A DNA stretch of 8,841 bases. Origin: JACMLD01 sp036500065. Its GTDB lineage: Bacteria; Bacteroidota; Bacteroidia; Chitinophagales; Chitinophagaceae. The first letter of the stretch is position 1; each line of letters begins with the position of its first letter. The notes below the pieces were generated by a model. The model was not told the origin of the DNA. It ran no database searches and saw nothing but the letters and a program-made list of their open reading frames with translations. Positions 1 through 6,715 of the stretch are shown here, piece after piece. The stretch is taken from assembly GCA_036500065.1 (NCBI GenBank), contig DASYCT010000162.1, forward strand, positions 1 through 8,841, written 5' to 3'. Made by a program: the position numbers and the translations under genes.

Positions 1-28
1 TTTCATCATCGATCAGTATGGCATCCAT
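1..28 (-). CDS. Response regulator, N-terminal 9 codons only (probably LytTR type)
   Basis: Reading leftwards, the kinase stop codon TAA overlaps an ATG in the string TAATG. From that ATG the sequence reads MDAILIDDE and then leaves the window. A hydrophobic strand followed by an acidic IDDE cluster is the usual start of a receiver (CheY-like) domain. In Bacteroidota, a LytS-like kinase of the type encoded just upstream is normally followed by a LytTR-family DNA-binding response regulator. The overlapping stop/start suggests translational coupling with the kinase. Only the first strand and the acidic pocket residues are visible, so the phosphoacceptor Asp and the output domain cannot be checked. 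LytTR is inferred from the neighbour, not seen. Confidence 0.72.
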
Positions 29-2550
29 TATAGTTCGGTGTTAAATTGAATAATTACCCGTGTTCCCGAAGGGGTGCCATCGGGACCAAAAAGGTCCGTA
101 GTCTGCAAGGAACTGAACCCCTCATGGAGCCGGTTATGCACCGTAATTCTCTCTTCGAGTAAATGTAAACCTTTTGACTGGTGCAGGCGGCTGCTGTTCT
201 GCTGGTATATTGCCGCTGCGGCACGCCCTATGCCATTGTCCTCCATTTCGCAGGAGACAAACGGCCCATCCCGGTAAACCCGGATACGGACCTGGCCGCC
301 CTCCTCCCGGGGCAGTAGTCCGTGTACAATGGCATTCTCGACAACCGGCTGCAAGGTCAGCGGTGGAACAAGGGTTTGTCCCAACAATTCATCATCGACA
401 TGGATTTGCCAGCTAATCCGGCCATCAAAACGCATAGCTTCCAGTTCGAGGTATAGCCGGCAGGTTTCCAGTTCCTCCTGCAAGCTGATTTCGTTGTTGG
501 TATTGTTGAGTTGTTTGCGGATCAACGTGACAAAAGTGGTCAGGTAGTTAATTGCTTTTTTATCCTGCTTTTCCTGGATAAGCGCCTTTATGGAGTTCAG
601 GCAATTAAAAATAAAATGAGGGTTCATGCGCGCCCGCAAGGCCATGGCATGGAGTTTTACCGCCTCCCGTTCAAACTGTAGTTTTTGCGTATGGGCTCTT
701 TTGACGCTGCGGATGCGGACACTCAAAAAAAGATAGATAGCCATTAGTGCCAGGACAGCTATCACCGTATAAAACCACCAGGCTTTCCAGAATGGCGGCG
801 AGATAGTAATTTTCAGCCGAAGGGTCCGGCTTCCCCATTTTCCGCTCGTATTACTCGCATTCAGCAATAAGGTATAGCCGCCGGGAGGAAGACCGGTATA
901 GGACGCCTTATTGTCATTACCGGTCATTACCCAATTTTTGTCAAAGCCGGTCAACAGATGCCGGTACTGGATCTTCTCCGGAAGATCAAATTGCATGGCC
1001 GCAAATTCTGCCGTGATAAAATTCTGATCGTACCGGAGAGACAGTTCCGTAACAGCAGGCAAAGGATTGCTTACAGCAGATAGATTGCTTACACTAAGCC
1101 CCGTTAAAACGATGGGCGGATCAAACTCATCCGTCTCCAGTTTCGAGGGGTTGAACAAGGTATAGCCCAGCGGACCGCCAAAGGCAAGATTACCGTCCGG
1201 GAAAACCATGTAGTAATACCTGTTGAATTCATCATCGGTCAACCCATCCCGGGAGGTAAAAGACCGGACTGTCTGGTTTTTGGGGTTGAATGCAAATATC
1301 CCTTTGTTGGAGCTGCACCAGAGCAAACCGTCGTTCCCCGGTAAGATACTGTAGATCGTATTATTGGGAAGACCGGTGGCGATGCTGAATACCTGCGTTT
1401 TTTGGGTGTTCTTATCCAGCCGGATCAATCCATCCGACAAAGTGCCGATCCAAAGCATGTCTTTGTTATCGGGATCGTTGCTGATACTAAGCAAATCTGT
1501 GCTGGGCAGCAGGGAGACCAGCTTTTCGGTATTTCCTGTAATCACGTCCCACCGGACAAGACTTTTATTGGTGCTGATATAAAAAACGGACTCGCCATCC
1601 GGGACCATTCCGTTTATTTCTTCGCCCGGATCGAGGTCCATCGGGGGGAATGATCGAAAGCAACCTTTCCAGGTATTGAATTTCAGTGGCCGGCAGTGTT
1701 GATCGATACCCCACAAAACACCTTCTTTTGTAAAGGATAAAAAACGGATGCTCCGCATTTCCTTCCTGGCAGCCGTAGCCGCGTCCGCGTCCCAAAAAGT
1801 TCTTACCGTAAGCCGGCCATTGATGAAAAGCGCCAATGGAGGATCGAAACTTCGCGTATTTACATCCGCTATCCAGACCGTGTCCTTCCAGGTAGCGCTG
1901 CGACTGGCGTATGGAACCGATCTTCCCAAAAAGGATCTTCCTACCTGCGTAGCGGAAACATGGTAATGACCTAATATATCGCTGACAAAGGAGTTGTTGT
2001 TCTCGTAAGCCTGCAGACCGGTTTTTGCCAGATTGTATTGCCTCAGTCCATAGCCGTTGGTACCGACCCACAGGACGCCCGACCGGTCGATATACATGCT
2101 GGTGGAAATGCCTTTGACGGCGGAGTTTGCCGATGACCATCTGATCAGCGAATCTTTTTTCGAGAGGATATAGATCCTGCTGTTATATCCAAAGAAATAA
2201 TTGCCCTCATGGTCGAACCGGGCAATGAGTTTACCCGGTCCGCTGAGCCCGGGGAGTGGTATTTCATTAAAAAAACCGGTTGCAGGATTCCATATTTTTA
2301 TTCCAGCGGCATCCACGATGATCCAATCGCCGTTCGTCCTCACAGCCGGCGTATAGATGTTCCTGCCTTTGGTATTAAAGGCCCGGATACTTTTAAAAGG
2401 GTATGGGATCATTTTGATAATCTGACCGGCGCTGTCGCATAACGCCAGGTGCGTTTGGGTCAACAGCACCAGGTCATCCTTCAGAAGTGTAATGCCGGCA
2501 ACAGGTTCCCGAAGTTTCAGATCGGATAAGGAAAGATGCCTGACCCTCAT
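28..2550 (-). CDS. Propeller/Y_Y_Y sensor histidine kinase, main part (frame-broken gene, C-terminal 840 residues)
   Basis: This is the larger frame of a frame-broken sensor kinase. The ATG at 2550 is probably an internal Met (residue 166 of the repaired 1005-residue protein), because the propeller continues directly from the fragment at 2474-3046. Numbered from this Met, several two-component-regulator propeller repeats carry blades such as SGVLWVGTNGYGL, DMLWIGTLSDGLIRL and DGLLWCSSNKGIFAF. A Y_Y_Y domain follows (about 505-580, ending near SYTGLPPGGYTLLLNASN), then one membrane helix (about 590-613) and a short coiled linker. The His_kinase (LytS/YehU-like) motif RMNPHFIFNCLNSIKALI has phosphoacceptor His645. 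The HATPase domain has the N-box LQPVVENAIVHG (Asn739) and the G1 box EDNGIG (Asp771). It should sense an extracytoplasmic signal and phosphorylate the regulator that overlaps its stop codon. There is no fused regulator or AraC domain, so it is not a one-piece hybrid system. The ligand is unknown. Confidence 0.88.
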   Translation of the reverse strand: MRVRHLSLSDLKLREPVAGITLLKDDLVLLTQTHLALCDSAGQIIKMIPYPFKSIRAFNTKGRNIYTPAVRTNGDWIIVDAAGIKIWNPATGFFNEIPLPGLSGPGKLIARFDHEGNYFFGYNSRIYILSKKDSLIRWSSANSAVKGISTSMYIDRSGVLWVGTNGYGLRQYNLAKTGLQAYENNNSFVSDILGHYHVSATQVGRSFLGRSVPYASRSATWKDTVWIADVNTRSFDPPLALFINGRLTVRTFWDADAATAARKEMRSIRFLSFTKEGVLWGIDQHCRPLKFNTWKGCFRSFPPMDLDPGEEINGMVPDGESVFYISTNKSLVRWDVITGNTEKLVSLLPSTDLLSISNDPDNKDMLWIGTLSDGLIRLDKNTQKTQVFSIATGLPNNTIYSILPGNDGLLWCSSNKGIFAFNPKNQTVRSFTSRDGLTDDEFNRYYYMVFPDGNLAFGGPLGYTLFNPSKLETDEFDPPIVLTGLSVSNLSAVSNPLPAVTELSLRYDQNFITAEFAAMQFDLPEKIQYRHLLTGFDKNWVMTGNDNKASYTGLPPGGYTLLLNASNTSGKWGSRTLRLKITISPPFWKAWWFYTVIAVLALMAIYLFLSVRIRSVKRAHTQKLQFEREAVKLHAMALRARMNPHFIFNCLNSIKALIQEKQDKKAINYLTTFVTLIRKQLNNTNNEISLQEELETCRLYLELEAMRFDGRISWQIHVDDELLGQTLVPPLTLQPVVENAIVHGLLPREEGGQVRIRVYRDGPFVSCEMEDNGIGRAAAAIYQQNSSRLHQSKGLHLLEERITVHNRLHEGFSSLQTTDLFGPDGTPSGTRVIIQFNTEL

Positions 2551-3046
2551 CCGGGGGGAAGTCGATCCGGTAGACCCCGCCGTTGGCCGCCATCATCCAG
2601 CATACTCCCCGGCTGTTGCGGATGAGGCTTTTATAGTAGCTGGTTTCGGAGGCCAGCAATTCGAAACCTTTGTTCTTCCATAAATGAACTACTTTCCCGG
2701 TAACGGTGTTCAGCAGGTCCATCTTACCATCCATGTAGCACAGCAGCAGGTCATTGTTACCCGCATTAAAAAGATATATTATGATATTTCCGCTGAGCCC
2801 GGAAGAATCTGCTGAGGTATGGCGGTAGTTCGTAAATCCCCGCCCATCATAGCGGCCGAGCCCGTTGAGGGTAGCTATCCAGAGAAACCCATTGCCATCC
2901 TGGAAAATACCGCTTACATACGATTGCGGCAGACCGTCTCTGACTGTTATGATCCTGCTGACATTGGGAGTCTGGGCGGACAGATCACCCAACAAAGTCA
3001 AACAGGTAGTTAAAGTAATGAAAAATCTGACAAGCCCGGATGCCAT
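2474..3046 (-). CDS. Propeller sensor histidine kinase, N-terminal fragment with signal peptide
   Basis: This is the 5' part of the same sensor kinase gene. The ATG at 3046 begins a signal peptide (hydrophobic core FFITLTTCLTLLG, likely cut after the LSA in GDLSAQTP). It is followed by the typical propeller entry, with ITVRDGLPQSYVSGIFQDG and then FLWIATLNGLGRYDG, which is the first regulator-propeller blade of this family. A further blade (GKMDLLNTVTGKVVHLWKNKG) and RGVCWMMAANGGVYRID follow. Coding sense is lost after Phe163 at a C6 run (reading strand), and the last 25 or so residues up to the stop at 2474 are out-of-frame read-through. Deleting one C gives FPRM and joins the 840-residue frame. 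The two frames overlap by 77 bases. As written, this piece alone would be an exported propeller fragment with no kinase. Confidence 0.8.
   Translation of the reverse strand: MASGLVRFFITLTTCLTLLGDLSAQTPNVSRIITVRDGLPQSYVSGIFQDGNGFLWIATLNGLGRYDGRGFTNYRHTSADSSGLSGNIIIYLFNAGNNDLLLCYMDGKMDLLNTVTGKVVHLWKNKGFELLASETSYYKSLIRNSRGVCWMMAANGGVYRIDFPPDEGQASFLIRSETSGTCCRHYTSEG
2553..2558 (-). other. Frameshift site in sensor kinase (G6/C6 homopolymer)
   Basis: This is a run of six G on the plus strand (six C in the coding direction). Upstream of it the signal-peptide frame is coding, and downstream the kinase frame is. The 3019 bases from 3046 to 28 are one base more than a multiple of three, and removing one C gives an uninterrupted 1005-codon gene. 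The position, the length arithmetic and the continuous propeller pattern all point here. Whether the extra base is an assembly or sequencing error, a real mutation, or phase variation cannot be told from one sequence. Confidence 0.8.
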
Positions 3047-3229
3047 GATTAAAAGTAGGGCTTATTGGCTAAACCCGCGGAAATTATGGGGTTGAAAAAG
3101 AATTTTTGAAGTTGTTCACCGGTGCGGATATAAAGTGAAAGCCGCAGGTTATGATTTCATATACGACACCGATCAATTCAATCCTGCCAAATAGCCCGGC
3201 GCCAAAAGATCATACAATACTCCCTGGCC

Positions 3230-3259
3230 TTGCACCCGTTAATAGTTTCTTCTATTTTG
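3230..3259 (+). promoter_or_regulatory. Possible Bacteroidota promoter for the T9SS surface protein gene
   Basis: TTG (3230-3232), a 20-base spacer and TATTTTG (3253-3259) resemble the Bacteroidota TTG-N19-TAnnTTTG promoter, with one base missing in the -7 box. The distance to the ATG at 3296 is about 36 bases, which is reasonable. The match is imperfect and could be chance. The rest of the 249-bp divergent spacer (3047-3295) shows no open frame or clear hairpin, and I saw no good -7 element for the minus-strand kinase. Confidence 0.3.
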
Positions 3260-3295
3260 AGTATCCAAACCCTGGTAAACCCAATCGTCCAACTT

Positions 3296-4627
3296 ATGAA
3301 GAAGATTTTCTTTTTTCTCTTGCCTCTCCTTCTTTTTCAGTCTGTCCTTTTTGCCCAATGCGGATCGGGGACCTGTCCTGCGGGCGCCATCAATACGTTG
3401 CCGGCCGGAGGCATTATCGCCGCGGGAACCACCTATTGTATATCGGGCATGATCAATAACACGACGGCCTATACCGTCAATGGGACGTTGATCATCCAGT
3501 CCGGGTCGGTGACAGTCGGCGATCTGACCGTCGGCAAAACCGGGTCTGTTATCGTCAGTGGAGGGGGCCGGTTGATGGCCAACTCATATACCGGTGATGC
3601 CACCGCTCCTGCCTCCGTCATTTCCAATGTGACCGTTTGCAGTAACGGGTACTTGTATTTATCGGGTGCCATCAACCCGGGAGAGACCAATTTCACGGTG
3701 AGCGATTATGGGATGTTCGTCATCCACGGGTCCTGGTCTACTATCATCAGCGATACCTGGTTCAATATAGGCCTGGGCGCTATTGTCGAGATGTGCAGTT
3801 CTTTTGTTTTTCAAAGCAGCACCGGGTTCTTTACGGAGACCAGCGGTGGCCCTTCTTATATCGTCACCCGGTCGGCTATGGCCAATGGCGCCGGCAGCGG
3901 GTACCTGTCCAAATCGGGCGCCGCGTCGCAAATAAGATGGGATATAGCCGGTGGCCCCGTTGCCTGGGTAACGCATCCCGCCGCCAACACCTGCACCGGT
4001 CCTTCCTGCGGCCCTATGCTACCCCCGGGTTCGATCGACAATGGCTTATGTGGTTCGGTCGCCGACAGTTACCAGCTTATTCTCCTGCCCCTGCAGTTCC
4101 TCGATGTGGAAGAACAGTTATCCGGGGGAGACCTTTTGATTACTGCTGCGTTTGGAGATGCCCTACCGGGGAAACGCATCGTACTGGAGGCGGCGGCGGA
4201 TGGACTCTATTTTACCCCGACGGTCTATGCAGCCGTGGCTGCTGCGGGTAGCCGCTACCGGTTCACCTTGCCGGCTGTTGCTGCCGGGAGTTATTACCGG
4301 GTCCGGGCCACCGGGGATGGCGGGTCCGTTTATTCCAACGTGTTGCCTCCTTTGGCGGATGGTTGGTCCCCCGGTGCCGGACAGGCCCGCATATTCCCGG
4401 ACCCTGCCACCAATTTTGTATATGTGTCCACCGCGCCGGATGAAAAAATTACCTCGGCGGTGGTGATCAATTGCATGGGACAGGTACTCCGGAGTATTCC
4501 TTTACCTGCCGGGAAGACGGTCGTCCATTGTGAACTGCCGGCCTCTCTGACTGCCGGCATTTATTTTATCCGGTTAACGGGGAGGGGCAGGACACCGTTG
4601 ATGGTCCGGGTATTGAAGACACCGTGA
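3296..4627 (+). CDS. T9SS type A sorting domain-containing surface protein, function unknown
   Basis: The protein has 443 residues. The ATG at 3296 opens directly onto a clear signal peptide (MKKIFFFLLPLLLFQSVLFA, cut before Gln21). An in-frame TTG at 3230 would put 22 extra residues in front of that peptide and was therefore rejected. The mature N-terminus is Gly/Thr/Ser/Val rich with short alternating strands (for example NGTLIIQSGSVTVGDLTVG, then KTGSVIVSGGGRL), a pattern that suggests a beta-solenoid. Several cysteines (CGSGTC, TCTGPSC and others) could form disulfides. From about residue 365 a type A T9SS C-terminal sorting domain is visible. It begins RIFPDPATNFVYV (a variant of the YPNPA start), continues through VINCMGQVL, and ends with a GIYFIRLTG strand and MVRVLKTP. 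The protein is probably exported through the T9SS and anchored to or released from the cell surface. No catalytic motif was recognised. The gene is more GC-rich than the genes to its right. Confidence 0.88.
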   Translation: MKKIFFFLLPLLLFQSVLFAQCGSGTCPAGAINTLPAGGIIAAGTTYCISGMINNTTAYTVNGTLIIQSGSVTVGDLTVGKTGSVIVSGGGRLMANSYTGDATAPASVISNVTVCSNGYLYLSGAINPGETNFTVSDYGMFVIHGSWSTIISDTWFNIGLGAIVEMCSSFVFQSSTGFFTETSGGPSYIVTRSAMANGAGSGYLSKSGAASQIRWDIAGGPVAWVTHPAANTCTGPSCGPMLPPGSIDNGLCGSVADSYQLILLPLQFLDVEEQLSGGDLLITAAFGDALPGKRIVLEAAADGLYFTPTVYAAVAAAGSRYRFTLPAVAAGSYYRVRATGDGGSVYSNVLPPLADGWSPGAGQARIFPDPATNFVYVSTAPDEKITSAVVINCMGQVLRSIPLPAGKTVVHCELPASLTAGIYFIRLTGRGRTPLMVRVLKTP

Positions 4628-4859
4628 CCCCACGCCCTCCCACCCGGGCCAGGCACTTACTTAGTCGGTGTAGCGATACCGAACCGGTGTTGTTTGAAAT
4701 CGATAACAATAACGTCCTGCAGGAAAAAGGCGTTGCCGGCCAATCCATTTACAGCGGCCTCCCGGTAGATATCGAGCCAGGGCTTGAAATCACTGTACCA
4801 GATATTTCCTTTGTCCAACTTGCGATTTCCTAAGAACATATCCTGGCTGGCCGGTGCGG

Positions 4860-4882
4860 CATATACCATGGCGTGTACAGGG
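4860..4882 (-). other. Second frameshift region in the protease gene
   Basis: Between the segment DDIPVDS (frame 2) and APASQDMFLGN (frame 3) the reading frame must gain one base. Candidate spots are the CCC at 4882-4880 and the CC before ATGG near 4871. There is no long homopolymer, so the exact position is uncertain. Frame 2 stops at 4830 if the frame is not changed. Confidence 0.5.
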
Positions 4883-4995
4883 AATCTACCGGGATATCAT
4901 CCCCGAATTCATCATACAGGATTAGCTGGCGCAACATGGTTTTGCCCATGGTTAAACGCATCCCTTTCATTTGATACGTGATAATACCCGATTCG

Positions 4996-5001
4996 TTTTT
5001 T
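4996..5001 (-). other. First frameshift site in the protease gene (T6/A6 homopolymer)
   Basis: This is six T on the plus strand (AAAAAA in the coding direction, within GAAAAAACG). As written, the frame runs KEKTNRVLSRIK and stops. With one more A it reads KEKNESGIITYQMKG and continues in frame 2. The homopolymer makes a one-base slip here the simplest explanation. Confidence 0.65.
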
Positions 5002-5331
5002 CTTTGCTGGTTGTATCCACCAGGGCCAGCAAGTTCGCCCGGGACCCAAAGTAATTCACAATCGAATTGCCATACAGCATGGTGGCATTGCTTCCCATGT
5101 CAAATTGCACAATATAATTTCCGTTTAACTCATTTAAACGAACCGGCACCATCAGCGCCGCCTTATCGAAGTATTGCCCTGCCACGGTATACCCCTCCCA
5201 CCGAAAATCAAACCAATCATACTTGTCGGTATCCTTCGAAATGACAGCTTGCCCTTCAGAGCATACGCAGGCCAACAACAAAAACAGCAGCATGGATATA
5301 CCAAACTTGTTCATAGGAAAAATATTTTCGG

Positions 5332-5339
5332 CAAAGGTA
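5332..5339 (-). promoter_or_regulatory. -7 promoter element for the protease gene
   Basis: On the minus strand TACCTTTG is a perfect match to the Bacteroidota -7 consensus TAnnTTTG. It lies 17 bases upstream of the ATG at 5314, implying a short leader. No TTG is seen at the expected -33 distance, so this half-site could be chance. If real, the promoter of the broken gene is preserved. Confidence 0.4.
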
Positions 5340-5492
5340 AATGACTTATAAATATAGGCTGAGGTATCCCCCCCTGCCCGATTCACTTTGTAAATTAACG
5401 AACTGCCGGTTTAAAACACAAGAAAACGTTATTACTCCCTGTCAAATCACGGCATTGATAATAAAATACTACTTTCAATTATTACAACATAT

Positions 5493-6632
5493 ATGGTAAA
5501 ATATCTACTCCCGGCACTCATCTTTTCCGCGTTCGTAGCTGGCGCCAAAGCCCAGTCAACCTGTTCAACATTTACGTTGACAGGAACTATCAATACAGAT
5601 ACGGGTGAAATGCATTTAATATCATTGGATACTGACTCTTATTACCCCAATAATGCCTGCTCGCAGGAAACTAAAATTGAAAAAGGTTCTTTTACTTTCA
5701 GGGGTCCTATCTTATATCCTTATGCCGCCCGGTTGGGATTAAAGATAAACGCCCAATGGAAATACATGTCGGATATTTTTTTTATTGACCCATGTGCCCA
5801 GGCCGTCACCTGCAATATTGATTCTACCTGGGAAATACCCGGCATATCAAATAAGAGCATGCTGGAATTAAGTAACCGCTATCTTCCTTCTTATAATGAA
5901 ATAAATAATAAGTCGCGTTTACTTGACCAAAAACGGGATAGCCTGGCAAAGGTTTATAAAAAGACGGTCCCTGCCGGATACAGCACGGAAATTTCTGTTG
6001 AGCGAAAAAGGATAGATACCGAAGCACAAATGATTTTATGGCAATACGCAGAAACAAACCCGTCCTCATTTGTTGCCCTATGGGAATTAATCAGGAGATT
6101 TCATAATAATAATTACAGGCCCATTTATGATTCAATTTACAACCAGTTTTCAGCTTCTATCAAAGAAACGTACACCGGCCGGGAATTAGCCAGGAGGCTC
6201 GATAGTTCAAAACTGACGGCTGACAGACCATTTCCTCAACTGATGCTGTTAAATCGTTATAATACCAAAGAAGCCTTTCTTAATCCCAACCATCTTCCTA
6301 AATATACCTTGATTGATTTTTGGTTTAGTCATTGTGGACCATGCCTGGCACAATTTAAGCGGTATAAGGAAATTTATACTACCTACAAGCCATTGGGATT
6401 TCAAATCATAGGAATCTCTACAGACAGCAGGGAAAATATAAAAAGCTGGAAAGCTGTTATCAAGAGGTTTGGACTTACCTGGAAACAATACCTGGATGAA
6501 GCCGGAGAGCAGGCAAGTAAATTATTCATCAATAGTTTCCCGGCTAATTTCCTGGTGAACGAAAAGGGAATTATCATAAAAAGAAATATTACCCAGGATG
6601 AATTGGTATCGATTTTAAGCCAGCTTAAATAG
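5493..6632 (+). CDS. TlpA-family thioredoxin-like protein with DUF4369-like N-terminus
   Basis: This intact 379-residue exported protein has a signal peptide at residues 1-20 (hydrophobic LLPALIFSAFVAG, cut at AKA|QS). Residues 25-90 match the DUF4369 pattern (FTLTGTINTDTGEMHLISL, then KGSFTFRGPI) that precedes thioredoxin domains in many Bacteroidota. A charged, probably helical middle region (about 120-240) follows. The C-terminal TlpA/AhpC-TSA-like thioredoxin fold has YTLIDFWFSHCGPCLAQF with redox cysteines Cys281 and Cys284, then FQIIGISTDS and the cis-Pro region INSFPANFLVNEKG. It likely acts as a periplasmic or envelope-side disulfide reductase; the partner is unknown. The ATG at 5493 directly precedes the signal peptide and has no Shine-Dalgarno sequence. 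The gene is clearly more AT-rich than the T9SS gene to the left. It stands alone: the next gene starts 83 bases downstream. Confidence 0.9.
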   Translation: MVKYLLPALIFSAFVAGAKAQSTCSTFTLTGTINTDTGEMHLISLDTDSYYPNNACSQETKIEKGSFTFRGPILYPYAARLGLKINAQWKYMSDIFFIDPCAQAVTCNIDSTWEIPGISNKSMLELSNRYLPSYNEINNKSRLLDQKRDSLAKVYKKTVPAGYSTEISVERKRIDTEAQMILWQYAETNPSSFVALWELIRRFHNNNYRPIYDSIYNQFSASIKETYTGRELARRLDSSKLTADRPFPQLMLLNRYNTKEAFLNPNHLPKYTLIDFWFSHCGPCLAQFKRYKEIYTTYKPLGFQIIGISTDSRENIKSWKAVIKRFGLTWKQYLDEAGEQASKLFINSFPANFLVNEKGIIIKRNITQDELVSILSQLK

Positions 6633-6715
6633 ATATTTATTAGGGCCAGGAGATAATATGGATGACAGTCAGTGGGATGGCATGAATTTTTATCCGTAAA
6701 TAAAATGCTCATCGT

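Larger units (their letters stand above)
4657..5314 (-). pseudogene. Retropepsin-like aspartic protease, broken by two frame changes
   Basis: Three successive frames together make one protein-like sequence. Frame 1 (5314 to about 5002, stop at 4967) starts MNKFGISMLLFLLLACVC, a signal peptide or possible lipoprotein signal (LLAC), and carries the aspartic protease loop as VQFDMGSNATMLYG with Asp72. Frame 2 (about 5001 to 4870, stop at 4830) reads ITYQMKGMRLTMGKTM and then LYDEFGDDIPVDS. Frame 3 (4869 to 4657) holds ASQDMFLGNRKLDKG and the family's closing segment VNGLAGNAFFLQDVIVIDFK, ending with RFGIATPTK. Inserting one base at each junction gives exactly 220 codons (219 residues plus stop). 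The usual active-site triad is DTG or DSG; here it is DMG. The gene converges on the T9SS gene with a 29-base gap and diverges from the thioredoxin gene. It is either a decayed gene or an intact one with two base-call errors. Its substrate is unknown. Confidence 0.78.

Noticed and set aside
1565..2140. A 191-codon open frame on the minus strand inside the kinase gene
   Set aside because: It lies wholly within the propeller coding region in another frame, has no domain-like sequence, and is an expected shadow of a long gene.
3230..3295. Upstream TTG start extending the T9SS protein by 22 residues
   Set aside because: The extension would bury the signal peptide inside the protein. The ATG at 3296 places it at the N-terminus.
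3659..3976. Open frames antisense to the T9SS gene
   Set aside because: They are low-complexity, Arg/Pro/Gly-rich translations typical of the opposite strand of a GC-rich gene, with no start context or recognisable motif.
4628..4656. Search for a shared terminator between the converging T9SS and protease genes
   Set aside because: The 29-base gap is C-rich, without a clear stem-loop or T run on either strand.
5315..5386. Upstream ATG at 5386 for the protease gene
   Set aside because: The extra 24 residues are not protein-like, precede a good signal peptide, and overlap the TAnnTTTG promoter element.
6626..6639. AT-only inverted repeat TAAATA-GA-TATTTA at the end of the thioredoxin gene, considered as a terminator
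   Set aside because: The stem is short, has no GC pairs, leaves almost no loop, and has no following T run.
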